Source: a virus
DNA: 51,792 nt
Direction: 5' to 3' (one strand)
IMG/VR virus record: IMGVR_UViG_3300034106_005234
Location: 1-51,792 of that record
Every line of letters starts with the position of its first letter. Position 1 is the first letter of the stretch. The translations under genes were made by a program, and so were the position numbers. The notes below the pieces were generated by a model. That model searched no databases and was not told where the DNA came from. It worked only from the letters and a program-made list of their open reading frames with translations. Of the stretch, positions 17,316 through 25,585 are shown one piece after another.

Positions 17316-17935
17316 AGGTCTAATATTTCTTCCATTTTAACAGATTTTTCTTTGAAGATCGCACAGAACACTCCTTTACTATCCCAAATGGTATTGAGGT
17401 TGATAGTGGAGTATAACTCATAATTTAAGGAATCCAATAACGCGATCCAACTTTGTTTGGTTTTGCGATTAATATGAGTAAGATCGTTTTCGGATATATC
17501 TAAAACAAATTCGCCATTATCCTTGGTAGTAACTGGTATACGGACAATAATAAAATCGGATGTTATTTTGTTAAAAATCTTATAGATATCATCATTTGAA
17601 ATGTGTTCCAATACGTCCAAAAAGAATATTAAATTCTTAGGTATGGATACTTGTCTTTCTGATGCTATTTTAATTCCATCTTTCCTACAAATATCTTTCG
17701 CCCATTTAGAAATTTCTACTCCATAAATGTCTTTATACCCCAATTCAGATAGTGCTTTTATTAGGAATCCAACAGCACACCCATAATCCAAAACCCTGCC
17801 GTATTTTAAAAACGTTTGTAGTCCTAAACTCTTAAATAAGCCATCTAATTCTCCCGCTAATTTCTGGTATCTACCATATCTATCCAGATAATCGTGGTAG
17901 TTTTTACTCTTGTAATATTCTTCTGTAAAATGCAT
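17312..17935 (-). CDS. Class I SAM-dependent methyltransferase
   Basis: A 207-residue methyltransferase with SAM motif RVLDYGCAVG (47-56), an acidic residue at the end of the second strand (YGVEIS) and LIFFLDVLEH at motif IV, typical of the Methyltransf_11/23 small-molecule O- or C-methyltransferases found in glycan clusters. Second methyltransferase of the island. It starts one base after the stop of the radical SAM gene and overlaps the GT8-like gene by 4 bases. Confidence 0.75.
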   Translation of the reverse strand: MHFTEEYYKSKNYHDYLDRYGRYQKLAGELDGLFKSLGLQTFLKYGRVLDYGCAVGFLIKALSELGYKDIYGVEISKWAKDICRKDGIKIASERQVSIPKNLIFFLDVLEHISNDDIYKIFNKITSDFIIVRIPVTTKDNGEFVLDISENDLTHINRKTKQSWIALLDSLNYELYSTINLNTIWDSKGVFCAIFKEKSVKMEEILDL

Positions 17936-17936
17936 A

Positions 17937-19046
17937 TTAGGGAAAATCTTTGTCCGGCATCACTTGAGCAACCGTGTGTAATAGTTTGTTATTAAATTTA
18001 TAATAACAATATTTGCACGAATTACACCAGCCTTTACCTTTATTCCCTTTAATGTCATATGGATATCCGTTAGTGGAATAGCTTAAATTCATTCGTTCCC
18101 ATATTAACAGAATATCAGAAACAGATCCTAGGGAATATGCCAAATCATAAAGCCTGTGGTTTAATACATGACTAGTGCAAATATACACCTGATGTTCTCC
18201 TACTTCCGTTCCTTGTGGGTGAGCTGCGATATATGGTCGAATGGCTCCTACATAACACCCCTTGTCATAGGGTCCGTCATCTTCCCCAATATCCTTAATG
18301 AAGAACTTATTAAATTTATCCAATTCATCAATTACCTCTTTATATTGGGTTTTAATATCCGCATTGTTGCCTTTAATTAAACAGTTGCCAGCAATACGAA
18401 CAAACTTGATCCCAGGATGCAGTTCTACCAGCTTAGCAATCTTTTGTATAGATTTTACGGTGGTTCCAGCATAAGGTTTCTTAGTTCTAGACAACACATC
18501 CGGAATACCGTTGGTTCCATCATAGATGATATAGCTAAACCCTAGCTTGGAGTAAGGAAATCCATGAAATTGATAGTCTTCAGGTGCTCTTCCTTCATCC
18601 AATTTGATTAGACTAATACGAATCCATTGAATTTTTTCGTGATTGTCTTTCTTAATCTTTTCTAAATTACTGCTATTGGTAATAATGCCTATTTTATATC
18701 CCAATTCATAGGCAAGGCTTATAATATCATTAATGTCCTTATTTGCTTCTCGGTCTTTATAAAGCATAGGATTACCGCCGCCTGTGATTTCTACACTCTT
18801 TGCCCCTAATTCCTTAAAATCAGTCAATACTTGAACTACCTTTTGCCACGGTAAAAAGCTTTTTAAAGGCCTAGCTGCTACCGAACAAAACGGGCAGTCA
18901 CTATCGCACATTTCTCCCGGGGCAAGCTGAATAGTGATTGGTTTAAATTGTCTGTGATTCTGAATACTATTTAAAACATCCGTATGTTGAAGTAGTTTAT
19001 CCCCCCAGGTGCTATATTGCTGCGTTAGTTCTTCGTGAGTTTCCAT
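17937..19046 (-). CDS. Radical SAM enzyme
   Basis: A 369-residue radical SAM protein. The cluster motif is CDSDCPFC (Cys47, Cys51, Cys54: CX3CX2C), followed by TGGGNP at the GGE-like SAM-binding position. A C-terminal CNSCKYC motif near residue 342 suggests a second iron-sulfur site of the SPASM or twitch kind. The substrate is unknown; in a sugar cluster it could act on a sugar or lipid, or it could modify a peptide. It overlaps the GT17-like gene by a single base and is clearly part of the operon. Confidence 0.8.
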   Translation of the reverse strand: METHEELTQQYSTWGDKLLQHTDVLNSIQNHRQFKPITIQLAPGEMCDSDCPFCSVAARPLKSFLPWQKVVQVLTDFKELGAKSVEITGGGNPMLYKDREANKDINDIISLAYELGYKIGIITNSSNLEKIKKDNHEKIQWIRISLIKLDEGRAPEDYQFHGFPYSKLGFSYIIYDGTNGIPDVLSRTKKPYAGTTVKSIQKIAKLVELHPGIKFVRIAGNCLIKGNNADIKTQYKEVIDELDKFNKFFIKDIGEDDGPYDKGCYVGAIRPYIAAHPQGTEVGEHQVYICTSHVLNHRLYDLAYSLGSVSDILLIWERMNLSYSTNGYPYDIKGNKGKGWCNSCKYCYYKFNNKLLHTVAQVMPDKDFP

Positions 19047-19828
19047 TAGTGTTTAATTAAGTGAGTAAATTTCTCTTTATTGTCCAATACAAATTTGGGT
19101 AAAGGTAAATTATCATCTTTAACTATTGAAAAGCCACCTCTATCATACGGATCAATTAAATTTTCTCGGCGCCTCTTAATATTCTCAGGAGAAGTGAAAT
19201 GATCGCTGTGATATTCTGTATGGGAACTAGCCATCATCTTGTAATGAAGCTGGTGTTCATCCCCTAAATGAGAAAAATGCCAGCCACAATTAGGAACCCT
19301 CGGATAGTTTCCTTTGTTTTCCCTTATCTGATTTAGTGTTTGGGATTTTACGTGCTCATATAAATTACAAACCACTGAGGGGAACCAAACATGATTATCC
19401 GGACTGATTATTGGCGTGTTTAGATACCAATAATATCCCCGCAGATCTAAAACACAAGGAACCTCTTTGATCCCCTTTATAGCATTAGCTGTGGGTATTT
19501 CATCTAAATCTGAAAACATTATTATATCTGTTAATTTGCATCCAGATAATGCTTCCATAACACTATTGCGCTGGAAATACATCAAATCGTGTCTAGATTC
19601 TCCCGCCAAAGAAATATTTTGAGGTTCTCTTTCTAATTTTTGATAGATGATTCTATCTTTCCACTTTTTGTATACCTCAGTAGTTTCTAAATAAAAGGGT
19701 TTAGGTTTATTGGATACGGTGATATTGGATTCACAGATGACAAATTTATCCACTATATCCTTTAATTCCTCAATCCGAACTTCAAGGAGTAATTCTTCGT
19801 TTAAGAAGTTAAAACAATCATAAATCAT
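19046..19828 (-). CDS. GT17-like glycosyltransferase
   Basis: A 260-residue protein with the N-terminal pattern MIYDCFNFLNEELLLEVR and FVICESNITVSNKPKP of GT17 (beta-1,4-mannosyl-glycoprotein N-acetylglucosaminyltransferase family), followed by DIIMFSDLDEIP (101-112), which carries the catalytic-site Asp residues, and LDLRGYYWYLN. GT17 proteins without signal peptides are common in phages and giant viruses. Acceptor unknown. Overlaps the next upstream gene by 11 bases. Confidence 0.8.
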   Translation of the reverse strand: MIYDCFNFLNEELLLEVRIEELKDIVDKFVICESNITVSNKPKPFYLETTEVYKKWKDRIIYQKLEREPQNISLAGESRHDLMYFQRNSVMEALSGCKLTDIIMFSDLDEIPTANAIKGIKEVPCVLDLRGYYWYLNTPIISPDNHVWFPSVVCNLYEHVKSQTLNQIRENKGNYPRVPNCGWHFSHLGDEHQLHYKMMASSHTEYHSDHFTSPENIKRRRENLIDPYDRGGFSIVKDDNLPLPKFVLDNKEKFTHLIKH

Positions 19829-20543
19829 GGGGTAAATCTGGATATCGAATGTTAAAGTTATGTTCTACTATTTTTTCTTGTAAATGTTTTTCGGTGGATG
19901 GCTGATCTCTTAAAGGAATCCATACGTTTCCAAGATAGTTAATAGCGGCCTCTGGATGATTAGAGATATCATGGATATGTTTCCAATAGGCATTAACGAC
20001 ATAAGCTTTCCAACCATGACTGATCAACCGAAGAGACAACTCTCTTTCGCATGCCAATGGACTAGCCTTCTCATCATAATATCCACATTGTTCCAAAGCC
20101 TCTTTTCTATAAGCAATTAGGAATCCTTGTGGGGTTTGTGCTGCATCGGATGGATTATTTCCCCAAATAACTCCAGTAACTCCTGTTTTGGGATTTATAC
20201 TAAACGGTTTAACTAAATCCTCCATAGTATTTTCGCCTATTTCACAGTCATCATTTAAAACAACACAAACCTCTGACTGAGCAATTTTCATCCCCAGATT
20301 CCACGCATAGGCAATACCAATGTTCTGGGAAAACTGAGCACAAAAAGACACTTTATTAATACTACAAACAGTCTCAATATTCAACGAATTACCTTGATGC
20401 CCTTCAAATTTATTAATAAGAACAATTATCTCTTTGGGTGGATGGGTTTGTTGCTTTAACTCGTTAATGCGATCTGCTATATTAAAAATAGACTTATAAC
20501 CCAACATTACCACCGCATAGTCTTTAAGATTTGATGTTTGCAT
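19818..20543 (-). CDS. GT2-family glycosyltransferase
   Basis: A 241-residue GT-A protein. VVMLGYKS and IIVLINK form the first strands, and VVLNDDCEIG (95-104) is the DxD-type metal and nucleotide-sugar site. ASPLACERELSLRLISHGWKA matches the acceptor-side ED-like region of GT2 enzymes. It overlaps both neighbouring transferase genes, so it is translated from the same mRNA. Substrate unknown. Confidence 0.75.
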   Translation of the reverse strand: MQTSNLKDYAVVMLGYKSIFNIADRINELKQQTHPPKEIIVLINKFEGHQGNSLNIETVCSINKVSFCAQFSQNIGIAYAWNLGMKIAQSEVCVVLNDDCEIGENTMEDLVKPFSINPKTGVTGVIWGNNPSDAAQTPQGFLIAYRKEALEQCGYYDEKASPLACERELSLRLISHGWKAYVVNAYWKHIHDISNHPEAAINYLGNVWIPLRDQPSTEKHLQEKIVEHNFNIRYPDLPHDL

Positions 20544-21561
20544 CTTTTAAATTCCTGATCATTTTAATTTGTTCTAAAGTATACTCTGCTAATCCTATTG
20601 GATCTAAATCCGCACATTCTAATTTACAGGTCTTAGATTTATCTTCTCCCCCAAATACCTCTGTGAAATATGATCGGCATTGTTTTCGACATGGTAAATG
20701 CAAATGTTCTGGGTAGAAATCCATTGCAGTCTTAAAAAACTCAGCCTTATTGACTAATGTTCCAGTAAACAACACAGTAGGAACTTCAACGGCATGAAAC
20801 ATATGATGTAAACCCCCATCACTACACACTCCTAAGTCCATATAGTTAACCATTTCAGCTAAATGGGTTAAATCTTTAGCCTTCCCCATCCACCTACCCA
20901 AATTTGGTTGTTCGTTATCAAAAGAAAATATTTCTACTGTGGGATCTTTGCTTTCAATATGGGATATGAAAGCTTCCCAATGTTCTCTTTTGTATCGTAA
21001 TCCTAAACCATTGCATCCAGGATGAGGGGACGGTCTTCCTGCTAATTTGGTGGCTGGAACAATTCCCAAATTAAAATGATTGTGTGGGTATACTGGACTT
21101 GTATTGATGTCTGGGGCTAAATCCGTGCCATCCCACAAATATTCAGTTAGTCCTAACTGTAGTAAGTAATTAACCATCACCAAATTAGCAGTAGGATGAT
21201 CTACTAGTTCTGGATGATCTTTCCAGTAAGAAAATACTTGAGGATGCCATTCTGGATAAACGGCATTTGTAAATGTTCTTGCAATTTTATGGTTAGTTAA
21301 AACTTGCCTGCCTAAACAAAAATTTCGCCAATCAAAATTAAAATATTCACTTTTAGACAATTCTTCGTCGGAAAAAATTCTGTTAATGTGGATAGTTTTA
21401 TTTAAATCATTCTGTCTATAAAACGTTTTATAATCATCCCCCCAGGTAATTACATCCACCGGTTCTCCATATTTCTTGAACAGTAATCGAGGGATTACAG
21501 TAGCCAGAATACTATCCCCTAAATTATTAGGAAATAGCCATCTTGGGAAAACAAAAGTCAT
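20524..21561 (-). CDS. GT9-like glycosyltransferase (heptosyltransferase type)
   Basis: A 345-residue GT-B protein. FPNNLGDSILATVIPRLL near the N-terminus matches the start of ADP-heptose:LPS heptosyltransferases (GT9), and LGVCSDGGLHHMFHA in the second half matches their donor-binding DSGxxHLA motif, followed by VPTVLFTGT. True heptosyltransferases build LPS core; here the substrate could be another sugar. A C-terminal group of Cys residues (CRKQCRSYF, CKLEC) may bind metal. Overlaps the GT2 gene downstream by 20 bases. Confidence 0.72.
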   Translation of the reverse strand: MTFVFPRWLFPNNLGDSILATVIPRLLFKKYGEPVDVITWGDDYKTFYRQNDLNKTIHINRIFSDEELSKSEYFNFDWRNFCLGRQVLTNHKIARTFTNAVYPEWHPQVFSYWKDHPELVDHPTANLVMVNYLLQLGLTEYLWDGTDLAPDINTSPVYPHNHFNLGIVPATKLAGRPSPHPGCNGLGLRYKREHWEAFISHIESKDPTVEIFSFDNEQPNLGRWMGKAKDLTHLAEMVNYMDLGVCSDGGLHHMFHAVEVPTVLFTGTLVNKAEFFKTAMDFYPEHLHLPCRKQCRSYFTEVFGGEDKSKTCKLECADLDPIGLAEYTLEQIKMIRNLKDANIKS

Positions 21562-22295
21562 AAATCTAATCTAGAATAACTTGGTTTTCGATAGATTTCA
21601 AGGGCGCATCTAACTTGTTCTTGTAAATTAACTTTGTCTTCGTTTAAAACATTATGTCGATTGTAAATGGCATTGATTCGTTGGCAATATCCAACCCTCT
21701 CCGCAGCCATCTCTAAAATAGGCAAAAACAAAGCCACATCAGGGGCAAAGGGGAAATAGTTTCCGAAAGAATCTTTTAAGTCTTCATTTTTGACATGATC
21801 AAACAAAAATCGCTTATAGGTTCTTAAATGGGAATACATCCATCCCTTAACAATTGCACTTCGGTATGATTCGTTGGGTGGTTTCTGCGAACAAACGCTA
21901 GGACTACCATCTGTAGTGCTGTAATTGCCATAGGTAGCAAGCATCCAGGGTTGTTTATAATAAATTTCTTTTAGATATTCTAACACCCCAGCGTCCGCCA
22001 ACCAATCGTCCCCATCTAAATGGATAATAATGCTGCCCGGATCAGAAAACTGTCTAATTAAATTCACTTGATTGGATAAATTGCCAGATTTTGCTCCTGG
22101 TTGTCCAAACATAATTTGCGGATGTTTATTTTCCCGAATGACTTTTAATGTATTATCAGTAGAACAGTCATCAGCAATAAACATCTTCCAATTTGGATAG
22201 GTCTGTTCTTTGACGGAACTAATACAATTATAAATCCATTGTTCCGCATTATAACATGTGGTTATAATATTAAATTTTATAGGATTTTCTTCCAT
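21558..22295 (-). CDS. GT2-family glycosyltransferase
   Basis: A classic GT2 enzyme of about 245 aa. It starts FNIITTCYNA and has FIADDCSTDNT (40-50, nucleotide site) and IIIHLDGDDW (90-99, the DxD-type metal site). The ATG at 22295 is preferred over 22322 because it puts the first beta-strand close to the N-terminus as usual; it still lies inside the 3' end of the preceding gene. Part of the island operon; sugar and acceptor unknown. Confidence 0.82.
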   Translation of the reverse strand: MEENPIKFNIITTCYNAEQWIYNCISSVKEQTYPNWKMFIADDCSTDNTLKVIRENKHPQIMFGQPGAKSGNLSNQVNLIRQFSDPGSIIIHLDGDDWLADAGVLEYLKEIYYKQPWMLATYGNYSTTDGSPSVCSQKPPNESYRSAIVKGWMYSHLRTYKRFLFDHVKNEDLKDSFGNYFPFAPDVALFLPILEMAAERVGYCQRINAIYNRHNVLNEDKVNLQEQVRCALEIYRKPSYSRLDL

Positions 22296-23059
22296 GCATT
22301 TAAAATATCTTGATTGTTCCAAACCTCTCCATCAGTATCGGCGGTTGCCAAGCCATTATATTTGGTATTAGTTAAGATACACTCAGCCTTTACTAGGTTA
22401 TAGGTTTCTCGCAGGGACGAATGATATACTTCATGAAAACAATCATACATTTTCTGTTTGTTTTCTCTGTAACCAATATGAAATATTCTACCAGGATGTT
22501 TATCTGCTAGTGGTTTAATGCGTTCTTCCCAGTAATATGGATCTGAAAGTGCTCCACACAATACAATCTGTGGATATCCGTCTTCCAGGGCTCTTTGAAC
22601 AGATAAATGGGACTGTTTATGACAATCTATGCTCCCAATTACACCTGCAATAACCTCCTTACCTTTTGGGTTAGGAACAAGGTCATCTAATACATTAGGA
22701 ATCACTACACTATTATAGTTTATGTTATGCCACTTCTTCTGTCCCTCCGAGACAAAATGAATAGTGTCAAACATAGTATAATCAAAGCTCCGAATCGGCT
22801 TAATATTGGTTTCATGGCAGCTGTAAATTAGTTTGTGGACTTTGGGTTTGGTTGGCGAATCTAAAAAATGGTAAATTAAGGTATCTGTTTCTGATGTATG
22901 AACATCTTTTAATAAACCACCAGGAACCTTATTTAGGTGCCATTCATGCGGACCCCATAAACCACAAGGCATTCCGTTTGCATTGAACAATTTACATAAA
23001 TTAATATGGGCTGTGGTAGATCCTCCTGGATTACTCCAACCGGTAAGAATCTTAATCAT
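22277..23059 (-). CDS. GT4-like glycosyltransferase
   Basis: A 260-residue GT-B-like protein. It starts with MIKILTGWSNPGGSTTAH, a typical first strand and Gly-rich acceptor loop, then VVIPNVLDDLVPN and VIAGVIGSID before the second domain, and FHIGYRENKQKMYDCF with YHSSLRETYNLVKAE, at the position of the EGxGLxxxEA donor motif. It is shorter than most GT4 enzymes. Overlaps both neighbours. Confidence 0.68.
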   Translation of the reverse strand: MIKILTGWSNPGGSTTAHINLCKLFNANGMPCGLWGPHEWHLNKVPGGLLKDVHTSETDTLIYHFLDSPTKPKVHKLIYSCHETNIKPIRSFDYTMFDTIHFVSEGQKKWHNINYNSVVIPNVLDDLVPNPKGKEVIAGVIGSIDCHKQSHLSVQRALEDGYPQIVLCGALSDPYYWEERIKPLADKHPGRIFHIGYRENKQKMYDCFHEVYHSSLRETYNLVKAECILTNTKYNGLATADTDGEVWNNQDILNAWKKIL

Positions 23060-23841
23060 GTGGTTCCGTAGTTCTTTTGAAGTTGTTCTAATTTCTCCAA
23101 CATCTCTTCCCTTTTCACTCCACGGGATTTATCAATATCCTCCTGTCCTGGTATATATTGATGCAAGTGGTAAAAAATACCATAACTAAATTTCAAAGAA
23201 GCTGAGATATCAATGTTTGCGTCTTCATAACCAATCTTTTGTATCTTAGATGCTGAACGTTGGATACCGTTTATGATACAGCTATAGTAATTTGGTGGCA
23301 CCGCCAGTCCCTTTTTCTGTAGTCTGTTGATAAAATCTAAAGTATCCAAATCTCGCCCATTACAAAAGCGTTCCTCGAAAAATCCCACATGATCAAATAA
23401 ATTATCCAATACAAATAAAAATTCAGTATTGGGGGTTTCTGTGAAGGTGGCTGTTAACTTGGTGGTATCATCTTCCACTTCAGCAACTACCTTAGACGGT
23501 CCCGTTATACACCAAGTGCCAAAAGTTTTGGCTAATAAAACGGTTTCTTCGAAAATTTTAGAATTTTGAATGGTCTGATTAGAGTGAATAAAGAAGATAA
23601 ATTTCTTGGGATCATTTAATCTCAAATAATGTATAAAATCATTCTTCAATGTTGCCAGAGACACTTCTTTACTGTGTCGTTTAGTAAATTGGACGTTTCC
23701 AGACATTGGAACGTGGATGTTTGCTGTGTTACCCATCACCCCAACAACCAATTCCTTGGGGATAGACACTAAACAATTGTTTAGGTCTTCTTGGGTGTAA
23801 AGATCTAACACCCCTATGGCTATTTCATTCAAATTGATCAT
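23056..23841 (-). CDS. Probable glycosyltransferase-like protein (GT-A like)
   Basis: A 261-residue protein with weak similarity in layout to GT2 proteins: a first strand EIAIGVLDLY, a helix with DLNNCLVSIP, KFIFFIHSNQ at the place of the DxD strand, and NGRDLDTLDFINRLQKKG at the place of the acceptor helix. The DxD itself is not clear, so it could be inactive or a diverged family. It is the first gene of the glycan island on this strand, starting inside the stop region of gp47, which suggests co-transcription from the gp55-gp47 operon. Confidence 0.5.
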   Translation of the reverse strand: MINLNEIAIGVLDLYTQEDLNNCLVSIPKELVVGVMGNTANIHVPMSGNVQFTKRHSKEVSLATLKNDFIHYLRLNDPKKFIFFIHSNQTIQNSKIFEETVLLAKTFGTWCITGPSKVVAEVEDDTTKLTATFTETPNTEFLFVLDNLFDHVGFFEERFCNGRDLDTLDFINRLQKKGLAVPPNYYSCIINGIQRSASKIQKIGYEDANIDISASLKFSYGIFYHLHQYIPGQEDIDKSRGVKREEMLEKLEQLQKNYGTT

Positions 23842-24911
23842 GTAAGATTATGGTATAATTCTGCTAAATATTCAACTGTTTCCGCCTTATATGTTGAATT
23901 GGTGGATTCTATAAATTTTTCGATACTCTCTAAAACATTAATAGACGTATAATTTTCTGAATTGTTTTCTGAAGTAATCCCCGAAGAGGATTCGTAGTCC
24001 AACCTAAAAAACAAAGGATTTAAGCCTTGTATTTTAGCGGTAACGGTAGATAACTGGTCTGCATTTATATTTTTATCTACCACCAAACAAATCATATTAC
24101 CAGGAACTATACTCTTTAACTGATCTGGTGTTAGTTTCCCATTACATAATTGGTGGATACTAATCTTATAATGTCTGGGGGAAATTCTGTTTTCTATAAA
24201 TTCAAATTCATTGGTATGTAAATCCATTATATAGATGCCCCTGACATCCCCGCTGTCTCCGAAATTCTGCTGGTAAGGACTGCCGAGATATAAGACTTTC
24301 CCATTTTTATATTCCCGAAATTCCTTCTTGTGAAAGTGTCCTGTTACTATAAATGGGGACTTTTTAAATAAATTTTGAGCATCTTCTCCATGCTGACAAA
24401 TTTTATGATTATTTAAGGCAAAGGTAGCCAATTCAAAATGCCCAAAACAAATATCGGTTTCTGGAATATCTTCTGTTTTTGTTCCCCATGGAATCATGGA
24501 TAATTTTTTATTGGTTCCTGTAATAGAAAATGTTGATGGGTGGGCATCGATGATGTGGATATTATTACGGCCCTTCAAAACAGCCAAGGAAGTAATCTCT
24601 GAGGAATTTTTTAACCAAGCACAATGATTGCCACTGGATATGAATATACGAAATTCCTTTAATATTTCAAAAAACTTATGGCCGGTATCCAAAGTTTTAA
24701 GTGCTATCTCATTTCGGTTATGAAATACGTCACCGGGTATTAAAATGTCGTTAATTCCTTCTGCTCTATATATCTTCGCAACCCATGCAGCGAAATCCAG
24801 CATTATAGTATGCCAATTTTCGCTGTCTTGTCCTAACCCTAGATGGATATCTGAGAAAACCCCGATCCTTCTATCTAAAGGCTGAATTGTCTGGTAGATG
24901 TTATCAGACAT
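23838..24911 (-). CDS. gp47-like recombination endonuclease subunit (Mre11/SbcD family)
   Basis: Calcineurin-like nuclease subunit of the gp46/gp47 complex, 357 aa (T4 gp47: 339). Metal-site motifs in order: FSDIHLG (Asp21, His23), PGDVFHNR (Asp61), SGNHCAW (Asn95, His96), FGHFE (His158) and TGHFHKK (His192, His194). The third motif reads GNHC where most family members have GNHD. It overlaps the gp55-like stop (TAATG) upstream and the first island gene downstream. In T4 genes 55, 47 and 46 follow in this order; here gp46 lies beyond the 13-gene island. Confidence 0.93.
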   Translation of the reverse strand: MSDNIYQTIQPLDRRIGVFSDIHLGLGQDSENWHTIMLDFAAWVAKIYRAEGINDILIPGDVFHNRNEIALKTLDTGHKFFEILKEFRIFISSGNHCAWLKNSSEITSLAVLKGRNNIHIIDAHPSTFSITGTNKKLSMIPWGTKTEDIPETDICFGHFELATFALNNHKICQHGEDAQNLFKKSPFIVTGHFHKKEFREYKNGKVLYLGSPYQQNFGDSGDVRGIYIMDLHTNEFEFIENRISPRHYKISIHQLCNGKLTPDQLKSIVPGNMICLVVDKNINADQLSTVTAKIQGLNPLFFRLDYESSSGITSENNSENYTSINVLESIEKFIESTNSTYKAETVEYLAELYHNLT

Positions 24912-25585
24912 TATGCCAAACTATCTCGTTTATTCTTGGTCCGAGAATTTTTTACCTGAATATTATAGTTGGATGAATAGATCTCATATTCTTCTTGGTA
25001 TTTTTGATGGGTGTCCCTCATACGCTTTTCTTTCTTAATTCTATTGCGGAAAGCATTAAAGGCAATGCGGGTAAAATAAGCAAATGGATTGGTTCCCTTA
25101 ACTCTATCATACTTCTTGGTCATCAGTGCCTTGAACATCCGAATGATACCGTCTCCAACCATCTCTTCCCGGAAAGTATAATTTAAGAAGTTGGGGGCAT
25201 AACTAAGTTTGTTGGAAATCTTATCAATCATTAGGGCCAGATTATCTGACATTTTTCCTGTGTCATAATATATCACAATTTCATTGTCAAATTCCTTCGG
25301 ATCTACGTAGAAGTTTGCCTTGTCTGTTGGTGGTTTCCCTTTCCTTTTAACAGGTGATATAACTGCTTCTATTTCATCTTCATCCTCTTCAGATTCTTCA
25401 TCGTCTAGTTCAGCATCAGGATCATCCATTGGATTTCCTAGATCAATCGGTTTAATTTCTTCATCTAATCCATCCAACTCTTCTTCTAGTGTGGGAAGTT
25501 TTTCTTTAATAACTACCACAATCTCCTTAGAAGACTTTTCAGATTTGGATTTTTTTAGTTTTGTAGGGGTAGGCTTCTTTGTCAT
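24911..25585 (-). CDS. Late-transcription sigma factor (gp55-like)
   Basis: A 224-residue protein with a Lys-rich start, a very acidic middle stretch (about residues 34-75) and a C-terminal half with a sigma-70 region 2-like core: NPFAYFTRIAFNAFRNRIKK. This matches T4 gp55 (185 aa), the sigma factor that directs host RNA polymerase to TATAAATA late promoters. The gene order uvsW-55-47 fits T4-type phages. Candidate target boxes are listed separately in this annotation. The start overlaps the uvsW 3' end by 47 bases; no in-frame Met lies between 25585 and the acidic region. Confidence 0.88.
   Translation of the reverse strand: MTKKPTPTKLKKSKSEKSSKEIVVVIKEKLPTLEEELDGLDEEIKPIDLGNPMDDPDAELDDEESEEDEDEIEAVISPVKRKGKPPTDKANFYVDPKEFDNEIVIYYDTGKMSDNLALMIDKISNKLSYAPNFLNYTFREEMVGDGIIRMFKALMTKKYDRVKGTNPFAYFTRIAFNAFRNRIKKEKRMRDTHQKYQEEYEIYSSNYNIQVKNSRTKNKRDSLA

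Noticed and set aside
16827-17423. A 198-codon plus-strand frame inside the glycan island
   Set aside because: Antisense to the GT8-like and methyltransferase genes, both of which have clear motifs; product is Ile/Asn/Phe-rich without any pattern.
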